A stretch of 64,000 bases of DNA from Hippasteria phrygiana. Taxonomy: Eukaryota > Echinodermata > Asteroidea > Valvatida > Goniasteridae. Positions within the stretch are counted from its first letter, which is position 1. Each line of letters starts with the position of its first letter. Positions 1 through 12,100 of the stretch are shown here, piece after piece. The notes below the pieces were generated by a model. The model ran no database searches and was not told the origin of the DNA. It was given only the letters and a program-made list of their open reading frames with translations. The stretch covers positions 620,001 through 684,000 of the forward strand of contig JAZGUH010000027.1 of assembly GCA_037893225.1 (NCBI GenBank), written 5' to 3'. Made by a program: the position numbers and the translations under genes.

Positions 1-1313
1 CAAAAGGGGAAGCACTTTACGTTCGTGAAGCCATTAATTTTTTATTACGCGAAAATATGGCATGTCGCCGCTCGATAATAATTCGTTCGACTAAAATACT
101 AACAATAAATAGACAACCTCGGTTTTTTTTTTATTCGTCCCAAAAATTTGTGAATTATGTACGAGAGCCGCCATGGCACAGGCCGTCGTGTGTAAAGCAT
201 GGTAATCGTCTAACCGACGTCTTTTTCTTTTCAACCATTCCTCTTCTTCGACGTCATTCACCAGATACTCAAACTCTTGCACAACTACTCGCTCCTCCGC
301 CATGTGTTTTTACAAGATCGGTCAATGACAGCCAGTTCTGCGTTTTCTCGCGCCTGCGTAAACATGTTCCTGGTTATCGTTTTGACGTCACAAGCATGTT
401 TTAGGTTGCGGGTCGCGAAAACACGCCCCTGGCTGAGTTCGGGCGAGTTGTTCTTGTTTGCTCAAGAACAACTCGTCTTCGTTTGTGTTCCGGCCGCTCG
501 AACGCCAAAGAACGTCTGATAGCCAAGAGCGCCATCTATCGCTGGTAACCACGCAAAATGTAATGGCTGCGCCCATGTACGTTATTCAAGCATTCGTTTC
601 AAAAACCTGAATTTCAGACGCAAAATAATTTAACGGAAGCACAATAATTAGACAGCATTTTCCCCTAGTTTGTTCAGAAAAAGCTCTATTTTCAAAACGT
701 TTGGAAGGGAATTTTAGGCAACATTACGCCGACTTTCATGCTTCGTCAAATCATCCGCCATCTTTCGTCGTCTTCTACGTCGGATCAATTACGTCATGTT
801 CTTGTAAACCCCGACTGGTGTGTGATCTTGTTCCGAGTGCAATGGTCGCGTTCCCGCCGTTCGGGCACAAGAACAGGGAACTCGTGTTAAGAACAGACCG
901 CCTGAACTCGGCCATCGTGATTCAAGAGATGGACTATAGAGGGCGACGTTTAAAGATATTTTCAATTGGCTTCTGATTCGCGTTGCAGCTTCGTGATATA
1001 CCCATTTTGATGTCATTTGCCAGAGGCTGGTTTTAAGGCATTCGAGGCATAAGGCTGCGTCCGAATCTTGTGTCTTGAGCGAAGTCTAGGTCTTCGCCGG
1101 TTGCAAATACGTGGACACATGCCGACAAGAGATGTAGCCGTAGCTCTAGAAGCCCGTTTCGTACGCGGCCTTAGTTCATGTCCTAAAACGATTGGGGGCC
1201 GCAGCCGGATATGAATATATTTGTATATTCTTCTATTTACGTAGATATTTTTGTATGTGTGTAAATATTCATTTTTAAACTAAAAACATAGGCGTAGCAA
1301 AGTCATTTTTATT
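1..1313. other. No gene recognised; hairpin near 444-475
   Basis: The short ORFs here have no recognisable domain and recur unchanged in block B, which is expected from the duplication alone. The only structure seen is an exact 13-bp inverted repeat (444-456 with 463-475). Similar GAAC-rich sequence near 870-905 hints at an old foldback repeat. Confidence 0.4.
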
Positions 1314-1336
1314 GGGGGGGGGGGGGGGGGGGGGGG
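1314..1336 (+). repeat. Poly-G tract, 23 bases
   Basis: Uninterrupted G run; the block B copy (about 46486-46511) is interrupted by T. Similar tracts in the window include 27272-27300 and 38608-38627 (G) and 27598-27623 (C). Confidence 0.9.
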
Positions 1337-1799
1337 TAAATGTGAAAATGGGCACCCGATATATCCATGCCGAGAGGTAGACAGGGATTTTTTACAGATC
1401 AAAAAGGGAGCGGGGACATAATTTTCTTACTGTTTAAAGTGGACATTTTACAGAAAATAGTACAAATAAATATGCTTCACAATTATGTAAGAAAAGTAGA
1501 AATAACCATTTCATTTTTTTCGAATTCTGCAGCAACCCCGAGAGGGACATTTGTTAGACACCCTGTACAAGATCTGAAAGGCCCATGAGAAGTGAAGGCT
1601 ATGGGAAGTTAAAAAAACATTAGCTATAATTATAACCACTTCTTGATCAATAGATTTGTTTTGAAAAACATGCAATTTAATTTAAATGTACACATTATAC
1701 TTTTTAAATGTTTTGCTGTCATTAACATTAAATAGCAACAAATAAACTTAATGTAAAATTTCTGTTACAAAACAACTCATGTACTTTTTAGTACCTCTA

Positions 1800-2264
1800 T
1801 TTGATTTATTGTATTTATTTCATTCAACATCCAACAGCGCAAGCGCCAATTAGAGGATGTGTGATGAGGGCACCTGAAAAACCGGGGCAAACCCCTACTC
1901 TTTCACGACAGGTGCTCTGGGTTCTTTTACGTGCACTGATCCCATAGAGCACACGAGACTCCGGCTTAACGTCCCATCCGAAGGACGTGGCTCTTTTGAA
2001 GGGCGTGTCGTGCCCCAGAACAATTAATGCATTATTTCCCAGCCAACAAGCCCAAGTGGGACCCTAGCTGTTGGGCCTTTGATGGGCAACTGAGTGGGCC
2101 CTAATTGGGTTGCCCAATGGGCCCCATACAGTTTTGGCCCAAAAGGGTCCTACAATATTGTTACCATGCAAGCAATACATGGTGCGGTTTCCCATCCAAG
2201 TACTGCCTGCAATTAACGTTGCTTAACTTCAGTAATGTGCCACTTGCTCTTCCACTGAGCCAAC
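1800..2264 (-). mobile_element. SINE with tRNA-like and 5S rRNA-like promoter segments
   Basis: On the minus strand the element starts with TGGCTCAGTGGAAGAGC (tRNA A-box-like), then a 5S rRNA-like internal region (GTTAAGCAACGTTAATTGC then CAGTACTTGGATGGGA), continues through a GGGCC-rich part and a conserved-looking body (CGGATGGGACGTTAAGCC), and ends in an AATAAATACAATAAATC-type tail. 5S-derived SINEs are known (SINE3 type); a joint tRNA/5S head is my reading. Copy in block B at 46975-47439. Confidence 0.65.
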
Positions 2265-2265
2265 A

Positions 2266-3716
2266 ATTTATATTATTTTGAACAACGAGAGTGCTTGAAT
2301 CCAGCTCCCTCCACACATTCGACCGGAGTGCATTGGAAAGGGCATGTCTTATCTTTACTTCACTTATGCAAAAAATCACACTCACCAATTCTCATAGGTG
2401 ATAGCCAAGCACAGGAGACACGAAGTCGCCTTTATTAGAGTCACGGCTAGTGTACATGTATTTACATAATTACAAGGAAACTCCTGGACTTTCAGGCAAT
2501 ATTGTCAAAATTATTGTCAACTCAGAACAATGTTCACTGAACTTAGATAAACGATTTACAAAATTATAAATATCAGTTTCTTAATATACCAACGCTTCAT
2601 CGGAGAAGACGACGTCCAGGAAAAAACAGAGATAAAATAATAAAATGCTCTGAAAACCTGTGCCCAAAAACTGTTCAGAGTTCTCCTCAGCGAGAGTGTT
2701 GAGCTTCACTCTGAAATCAATTCCAATATCAAATAAAATGAAAGTTACGTGTCTATACGGAGTGCTTTCTAGAACTGATCTCAATTTGTCTCGCTTCACT
2801 ATTATATACCTTCATCTCAACATGTATTATGTAACACTTAACCCGCTATATGCGTGTCTCGAATTCCTAAGACAAGTATTTCCCGCTATACTGCGAAACG
2901 CGGGAAATGAATAATATTGTTAGAATGGCCAGCTACGTACTCTTAACAATTAGGAAAAATTGTACAGTGATGTTGCCAAGGATTTTCATTGGGGACACAT
3001 TAATTATGAGTGGGGGTCCATGCATGGCAACAGCATTTTAAGTGACATTTCAACTGGCTGTGCCAAGAAAGGGAACTAGCATTTTTAGTTGTGACACAGG
3101 GGGCATCAGAATGTTTAGTGATAGCACAGGGAAACTAATATGTTTTCAGTGGGGGCGCTGGGGGAACTAACATATTTCAGTGGGGGAACAGGGGACGCTA
3201 TAATTTCCAGTAATGGCACACTAGGGCCAGCAGCATAAAGGAAATTATTTTGATGTTGCGTCGATTGTGTACTTACGGGCCCCGTTCCATCGACACCGTA
3301 CAACGAAAAACATTTGCCGCGCTCAAGCTGCTGCTGGCTTCAACCGTAACCGATGCGCCTGAATGAATATATGTCGTAAAGGTTACTGTACACAAACTGC
3401 TCTCAATCATATATAATAAGTTTCTTTTGTCGTAAACATGTGAAGCATGAACAGTGCAGTCAAGTTCCCCCGAGGTAAACCTGCAAATGGAAAATGTTGT
3501 GAAAATCAGGCAATATATATAGCAAACGGAGGTCAACTTAACATTTTCGAGGAACTATCGGAAGATTGTCTGCTATCAAACCTGGAGAGTGCATGAACTT
3601 GATTGTCAGGCTTGTCAGATCCTAGGCCCTACACCACAAAGACACCACAAAAGTACTTGCACGGGAATGTAAAATAGCGAACCAGCTATTAGTAAAGTCT
3701 GCCGACTGAGCGAAAA
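2266..3716. other. No gene recognised; degenerate GTGGGGGAAC repeats
   Basis: AT-rich sequence. At about 2985-3215 short G-rich degenerate repeats of the form CAGTGGGGGAAC occur. The stretch just before 3717 would hold the gene 1 promoter and 5' UTR, but no core promoter motif is convincing. Confidence 0.3.
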
Positions 3717-3881
3717 ATGACGCAAAAAGCAAACAAGACGTCAGTAGCGGTTGGACGGGAAGCTCGGACCAAGGATCGACGAGAGTCGACGGCAGGCGTA
3801 CTTCGCTTGACTCGGTTCACGTTTGCGTTCATGGTTGCGTCCGTAACTCTGTACTTGTACTTTGCAGCCAGTTACTACGAG
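3717..3881 (+). CDS. NXPE gene 1 exon 1: start codon and signal anchor
   Basis: An ATG at 3717 (context gaaaaATGa) opens 55 codons that end exactly at a GTAAGC donor (3882). Residues 1-33 are basic (REARTKDRRES) and residues about 34-52 (FTFAFMVASVTLYLYFAAS) form a hydrophobic anchor, giving type II topology. The exon ends in phase 0, matching exon 2 or exon 3. The duplicate at 48888-49049 differs by an in-frame codon loss and conservative changes, which supports it being real coding sequence rather than a chance ORF. Confidence 0.8.
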
Positions 3882-6800
3882 GTAAGCTTTCTGTCTTCAG
3901 AATGTAGGCATATCACTGTCAGTGTCGTAAAGCGTGGAAATCCAATGACACGCTCATTGTCATAGGTTAAATAAGCAGTATTTTCAGCCATAATTAATTG
4001 CGCCAAAATGTACCAGCTTCAAAAATATTATTTCAAATGTTTCCCGCTGTGTATTTCTTCCTTGAATTATTGAATTATTTCATCCTTAGTCACCCGGTTC
4101 CCCCAATATCCTTCCCTCCAACGAACCCCACCCCACCCTACACACACACAGTTACTCAACCAATACTTTGGACACATTTTAAAGACAAAAATCAATAACG
4201 GCTTTCTGTCTGAAGGAGCTGAAATATTTATTCTCAACCTCGTGTTTTACATCATTATCAGAATAAGTCAGACGTTCGATTCGATTCGAGCCAGTACTAA
4301 CGTTAGTACTACTCCAGAAAACCTTGACACAATAAATATCTTGTAAAAACTAGCAGACATCATCTTTGCAGAAGTTTAATTTGTGTAAAAAGATGTTTGT
4401 TTTTTTACGCGAAAACTATGATTACTTAGGGAAGTGATATGCACGTCGCATGTGCGGCATGTACGATTCGCTTGAGTCTGTCGGGAGATACGCCTCAGAG
4501 AAATATTGTTGTCAGAGAGTACACTTCTTCCTCCATGTTGAAACTTCGAACACCAAAACATCGCACATGTACATGTATGTGTACGTATATGCAATTTAAC
4601 CCGTCCCACCATGCAACGTAGTCTATGGAATAGCCGCTCATGCATGCAACGTCTGATACTCAGTCTACATGCACCTCTGTTGTAGTCCTTTACCTGTAGT
4701 GGCTTTTAGCCTTGTACTGAGCGACTTACACACAAACAAACAAAGAAATTCCAGCATATATACTTCGATTTTGCGATTGTATTATTGATCTTTTCACCCA
4801 CATTTATGCCTAAAAATGTGACCCTGAGGGACGGAAAAACGCGCTGTGGTATCATCACGGCATGGACTTCAGGACAACGGAGGAGCTGGTTCATTGAACA
4901 TGCATGGTTCATTATAATAAACAGACCGTTTTACAAACGAGCTGCATTTGTAATGAACACGCCTTTTTCTCTATCGACGGATTTCGCCTGCATTTGTTAT
5001 TGGTCTTTACTGTATGTACAACACAGGCGGCCATTGCTTAGGGACTTCCACACGCCATTTTTTTCAACCCCAAGCTATGGGAACGTTTTTAATAGAAGTC
5101 GCCCAATACAAGGATAAAAGCCACTCTAGGTAAAGGGCTACAAGAGGTTGTGGGGTTGGCCACATTTTGGGTAATTGCCATGCAACCAATTACCACCCTT
5201 GCGGGTTTCCTGGGTCCAGATCTAAATGGTAAGCACTTATCCAGAAACGCCAAAATGACATCGTCGCGCGTATCGCGCCTAATTGTGCCTATTCAGTAAG
5301 GCCTATAGTGCATTTTCAGTAATACACTGTTATTCTCCTGTGTAAAAAACCGCTGTGTAGAATATTTTTTAAACAACCATGTGTAATTATTGAACATTGT
5401 TGTGTGATCATATCCAAGTTGTGTAAATGTTTGGTTGTGTAAATGCATATAAATCGATAATGTCGCCAAAACTGAATTTAAACAACTGCTGTGTAGACTT
5501 TGAAGCACGTAAACAGAAATAAACCAATCAAGAAGTACGACCAATCAGAAATGAGGACATTTTTATTCACAAAAGTCGGGTTAAATTGCCGTGTTTAGTC
5601 CAAAAACACACTTTCTTGACCATAATATGTTTTATTCAAACAATTCCACAATAGAATTTACATGTTTCTCTTTACAAACATAGGTGAAGAATCTTATTAC
5701 ATCTTTAATTTCATATTCAAATATTGAAATTGTTCATGGGAAGCCATGACTTTATTATGAGGGGATACGCTGAATATAAAGCTAAATCACAACATCGTTC
5801 ACTTTGTAGTCTTTAGTAGATTATCGTAGCATTTATACAATCTACCTTAGTAATGTAGGCCTATATAATACATATGATGCACGATATGGGGCAGAGGAAA
5901 CCCCCCTCTTTTGTGTTGGTTATTGTGTTCCCGGAATTTCAGGAATTCTTTTCAGAGGTCTAGGGGGGATGTGTTAAGTAACAATAGTCTGGAGAGTGTA
6001 TATGGTATAGGGACAAAAGAGGGGTACCCCTCTGCCCCATATCGTGCTGGGTATACTATAATAAGTTACTTCCGTTTAGTCTGGTTCCGAATTCATTTAT
6101 TTCTGTTATTAATGGCAATCCACGCTGTAAAAATCCCGTAAATTTACTGTGCACTTCCCGTAATTTGTAAGGTTTTGTACCGTGTTTGCTTCAAAAATTA
6201 ACAAATTGCTGTGTAAACGATTTACACAACTAATTGGGTAAATGAATTTTACACATTATTGTGTAGAAATACTACACAACTGTTGTTTACAAATTACACA
6301 ACTAGGGTTGTGTAAACTGTTTACAGAACAGTTGCTAGGTTCATATAGTAAACAGCGGTGGTGTACAATTTTACACAACTTGTGTAAGATTTTACACAAC
6401 CGTAATAACAGTGTACATGACGATGTCATTTAGGTGGTTCTGGATAAGTGCTTACCCATCTAAATGGAGGATGAATATGGTTACACACCTATGTTCCGAC
6501 ACCCCTATGTTCCGACACCCCTATGTTCCGACACCCCTATGTTCCGACACCCCTATGTTCCGACACCCCTATGTTCCGACACCCCTATGTTCCGACACCC
6601 CTATGTTCCGACACCCCTATGTTCCGACACCCCTATGTTCCGACACCCCTACAAATGTATGTTACGACACCTATGGGATTGAGTGACCAATGCACAATTT
6701 TGTTTATCTCACACAGATACTGTGATAAATGGCTTTTGTTTTCTATATCAAAAACATATGATCACAGACTTTTCTGTATTATCCCTGCACTTCTTTGTCC

Positions 6801-9132
6801 TTGAATGTTATTTTAGTCTTTGTTCTGTACTGTATGATCGAGGTCTTTCTGTTTTATTGTTGTATGAGTACAAAAAAATATCTACAAGGTTCTCGTTTCC
6901 CTTTTCCCCTAAATTCAAATTATCCCAACAAAATATATTTGGAGAAGAAAAATGGTCCAGGAAAATGAGCATTGGTGGATTCAAACTAGGATCTTTCTAT
7001 CCATAGCTCATCTCACTATCTACTAGGTCACTGTGAAAGCACAACCGTTCTTTAAAGTGTATTAATGAATAAGTAATTGACTAATAATAACAACAATGCT
7101 AGCTCTTCTTTTCTCATATATAAACATAATTTTCCCATTGAAACTACTGAATTATTCATAAATTTCCCGTAACCCTCCTAGGAAAAACATTATGCCTACG
7201 GGCCTGCACAAAAATGGTGAGACCCTGTAGATAACGAGGGGTTATAAACGTAAACATAGGCTAGTCTCTGGCCCAACGCACCAGTCGAAACGGGCTAGCA
7301 CAATCTTATATGCGGGTTGTCGGAACATAGGGCTGTCGGAACATTGGGGTGTCGGAAGATAGGTTGAGTAGTCGGAACATAGGGGTGTCGGAACATAGGG
7401 GTGTCGGAACATAGGTTGAGTGGTCGGAACATAGGTTGAGTGGTCGGAACATAGGTTGAGTGGTCGGAACATAGGGGTTTCGGAACATAGAGCAGTCACC
7501 ATAAATCTTCAATACCAAAGATGTTATCCTAATGTTTAGACCTGTGAGCGGTGTACTAACTTCCACCATTGGTGAGACCCGACTGAATGCAATCAATACA
7601 TGCAGTACCAGTACTATGTTCAGTACATGAACACTTAATGGATTTAAATCGTACTTAATGGGATCTTGTGAATTGGCTTCTACTTGACAAACTCTACGAA
7701 AAACTGAAAATGAAGCAATGGTTTTCTTTAGGTCCCGGAGTAAGGAATCGATGATCGTCAAACAAAATCCTCTTGAGCCGTAGGTGCTAGACACAAAAGG
7801 AAGGGCGTTTTATGACGTCGGATTTAATTTGATTACTGCACTCATCAGCGACGACAAATGACACAAATGGGCTAGACTGGACTTGGTAAAAACAGCTCTC
7901 AAAAATAACTGTTTAAAATTATTTCATGGCAGAAGTAATTGCCTGTTTATTTAACCTCATAAAACTGTAAAATAACGCAAATCAACGGGCCAATACATAG
8001 GCCTATAGGGCCAAGAATTGAAAGGCATACATCGATCGCCCCGAATCCCCCAAATTTAATATATTTGCTTAGTTTCCTAACCTATTTCCAAGGTATGAGT
8101 ATAAAAATCCTGCTATACCCGACTCATGAAAACGTTTTTTTCCGATTTTAAGCAAAAGCTGAGTTAACATGTGTGTACATGCTGTGTGTGCGCCCATAAC
8201 CCCTTTTGTCCCTATACCCTATGCACATTACTCTTTCATGCGTTACAAAACGTATGCAAGGAATTCCAGAGATATCCTGGAACACCCAGACCAACACAAT
8301 TTGAATAACATACAACGCCCAATATGCACAAAGAGCGTGTTCGATTACTCATCTGCGCTATAAAGCCCGGTTTAAGCCCGGTTCATACTTCATGCGAATG
8401 TACGAAAGCCCGTTAGTGCCATCGGTTTTTTTTTCGAGAGCAGTTATTTTTATTTTCGAGAGCAGTTATTTTTAGTTTCGAGAGTAGTTATTTTTATTTT
8501 CGAGAGCAGTTATTTTTATTTTCGAGAGCAGTTATTCTTTTTTTCGAGAGCAGTTATTCTTTTTTTCGAGAGCAGTTATTATTTTTTTTGAGAGCAGTGT
8601 TTTTTTTTCGAGAGCAGTTATTTTTATTTTCGAGAGCAGTTATTTTTTTCCGAGAGCAGTTATTTTTATTTTCGAGAGCAGTTATTTTTATTTTTCAGAG
8701 CAGTTATTTTTAATTTCGAGAACAGCTATTTATATTTTCCAGAGCAGCTATTTATATTTTCCAGAGCAGCTATTTCTATTTTCAAGAAGCAGCTATTCTT
8801 TGTTTCAAATCAAGAAGCACATGTTTTGCGCAGACGCCTGGGTGTGCATGCAGTGTTTAGTGCATGCACTGGCGCTTGCTACATTCCTCAAAAGCGCAGC
8901 TGTAGGCCTAATATTCTACGGATCAACCTACTTTGTCTCTCACAGTTTCCATTAAATACCCCGCAATAACGCCAGGGTCACAATTAGTCGCAGAGTCTTC
9001 AATCCAGAGGATCTGTCTTGATTATCCGTCGATACGTTAATACAAACCCCATAAGGCTTTAGTTTGTCATAAGCGTCGAGGTGCCACACAAAGTCTGGGC
9101 CTCTGCCGTTGTATGTCCTTGTAGCCGCCGTA

Positions 9133-9165
<33 letters not shown>

Positions 9166-12100
9166 TTTGCTCGACTCCCTCTGGGTGATACCCAGCACGA
9201 TATGGGGGGAAAAGGGTACCCCCTTTTATCCCTATACATTAAGCACACTCCAGATTATTGTTATCTAACACATCCCCCTAGATTTCTGAAAAGAATTCCT
9301 GAGATTCCGGGAACACAATGACCAACACAAAAGAGGGGGGTCCCTTTTCTCCCATATCGTGCTTCATATGCTCTGGGTCTAGTCATCCCAGAGGATGGCG
9401 CACTGTTTCTCGGCTTACCAGCAGTCCATTCTGAAGGCATCTCAGGTTCATCAACTGGTAACCACAAAGTTGCCCTAAGGTACTCAACTGCCCTTCTATA
9501 AAACATGCAACATCAACAATGTCTGTCTGGTGTTTTCGGTGATAAAGGCCAAGTTCTCGCAATTTACGGTTTAGGTTATACGCTTGCTGATCAAGATATT
9601 ATGATTACAAGCAAGTGAAGCAATTATTTCGTCACAATTAAGTCCCAAACTAAAGTAATGCCGGATCAAATGCAGACACCGAACAGCTGCTTGAAAAAAG
9701 AAAAAATACAGCTGCTTAAAAATAAAATTAACGGCTGTTGAAAATAAAAATAACTGCTCTCGAAAATACAAATAACTGCTCTCGAAAAAAAAATAACTGC
9801 TCTGGAAAATAGGAATAACTGTTCTGGAAAATAAAAATAACTGCTCTGGAAAAGAAATAGCGGTGGCACTAACGGGCTTTCGTAGAATGCGAATGCGAAG
9901 CGAATTTTATGACGTCAACAATAATGAAGTTTCATTGTGACGTTCTCCGTTACCTTAAGGTAGTGTACAATTTTCAGAAATGGGCGGATTTGGGGGTTAG
10001 TATTTTATAGGAAATATCGTTCCACTGACCTGTTCAAAGTTTTGCGTTGTTGGATGGCGAAAAAAACGAGGGAAAAACGGCGCTCGTTTTCAACAGTCTG
10101 GCGGATGATAGCCTTTAGTCAAGGCGTGCGTGGCTACCTAGAAGCGTGACACCCCGAATGCATATTGCCAGCATGTCCAGGGCGTGCCACTCGTCTGGGT
10201 AGCCACGCGCGCCTTGACTAAAGGCTACATGGCAGCAACCTCGTTACCATGGGTACGATCTTGCGGCGCCATGTTTTCCCACCATGCCTTGCTCGATCCT
10301 AAAGTGAGTGAAGGAACGCACACGCGCCCATGGAGTCGAGGATGACATGGCAGTTTCCCAACGATTTCCAGCTGGAAATCGTTGGAAAACGATATAAATT
10401 TCCACTTTTCTTGACAACGACAGAACACCTGGTGACATAATTTCACAGGATGATTGAGACTACTATTAACTTACAGTCTAGTAAGGTTTTTCGTAATAAT
10501 TCAGTTTAAAAAAAAATGGATAATTACCAATCGTGTACACTACCTCGAATTCGCTTCGAATTCGCTTCGCATTCGCATGAAGTATAAACTGGGCTTTAGT
10601 CATGGTGCCAACTTTGAAATTTTGTAAACTTTTACGAACTGTTACGATTTCGTAAGCCTTCGCAATATATCGCAACGGTGTCATAACTTGTCGTAATTGC
10701 TTTGCGAATGCATCGTAATCTTTCGTAACCATATCGGGCTGCTTCGGCAAATTATTTTCCTCAACGAAGTGTCACGACAGTTCACGAAGTAGTTGCGAAG
10801 CAGTTACGACACGTTACGAAGTTTACGACATTGTAACGAAGTAATTACGAAATGGTTACGAACCAAGGCGAAAAAAGTAGCGTCAACACGAAACACCTGT
10901 GTTTTGGCGCGAACCGTTTACGAATTTGGTTACGAATTGATGAGAATGACGACGAATTCATTCCCGAAACATTACGACATTGCGACTCAGTTATGAAGCG
11001 TTTTCGACTTTGACGAAGCACTTACGACGCGGTTACGAACTTGCCGACGTGGTTTGAAACACGTGACGACGCCAACAAGAACAGGTAGGAAACATGTGAT
11101 GAAATAGCGGTTCGTGGCGTTTTGTCTTCACTTTCGCCGCTGTTTGCCGGATTCCTTGAAGAACGAGAACCGCAGCCGCCAGGAGGAGGTTTTCCTCTTT
11201 AACAGCCGCCGCTTCCAGTACAACAGAGTTGGTGAACATGATGCAAAATGAGAAAATACAAGTACAGGTTCTTAACGCGCGCGACACCACGTGACGTTAA
11301 GTTCGCAACAAGTTCGTATATCTCCAAATGTCGTAAATGCGTCATATACGCGTCGTGAAGTCGTTAATACCTCGTAACATGTCATGTTAATTTGTAACAC
11401 TTTCGGTCTGTTTTGTAAACAATTCAACAAATTAGCTGGCCTCACGTTTCAAACTTAAGCAAGTTCTTTTTCAAAGGCAAATGACAGTGTACATGAAACA
11501 AACATGTAGGGAACACACACATGCAAGAGGGGGTGTGTGGAGAAACACAAAAGGAGAGTGACAGTGGGTGAACATCAAAGGGAGGGGAAGGGACAGCAGG
11601 GAAGAAAGGAACAAATGAGTGTGGTTAAGGGGAAGGATGAAAGAGGGGAGGGATTAAGATGGGAAGGGATGAAGCTGGGGAAAGGGAATAAAGGAGTGTG
11701 GTGAAAGGGGGGGGAATAGGAGGTGGTAATTGGGCAATAGAAGGAACAGAGGGATGTGGCAAGGATAAACAGGAAATTGAAAGGGCAAGAGGGTTTACCA
11801 GGAGGATTATCTGTAAACAAATGACAATGGGGGAAAATTAAGAGCTAATCATTCCCTTCCTGGATGTTGAGACCATGTGGTTGAGTAGTCCGAAGACGTT
11901 TCATCCACACTTTCTCCCTGCTAAGGCGAACTGAGTCCTTGCGGTGGCCAAGTGATTCTATGCCCTGTAGAATCATATCAGAAATGGAATGGTTAGGCAA
12001 GTTGAAGTGGTGACCAACAGGGGTGTTCATTTTCTTGGTGTTCACAGTCGATCGATGGCCATAGAAACGCTTTTTAAGCGTGTTCTTGTTCTCCCCGACA

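Noticed and set aside
57..404. 115-codon frame identical in both blocks (also at 45229)
   Set aside because: The identity follows from the block duplication. No domain, and competing frames overlap on both strands.
6411..6804. Open frames with repeated CSDTPMFRHPYVPTPL-type residues
   Set aside because: Translation of the 16-bp minisatellite; all three frames stay open because 16 is not a multiple of three and the unit lacks stops.
6491..7492. CRISPR-like array
   Set aside because: Units are contiguous without spacers and the genome is animal; it is a minisatellite.
11575..11820. Pro/Phe/Ser-rich minus-strand frame
   Set aside because: Reading of a purine-rich tract; low complexity.
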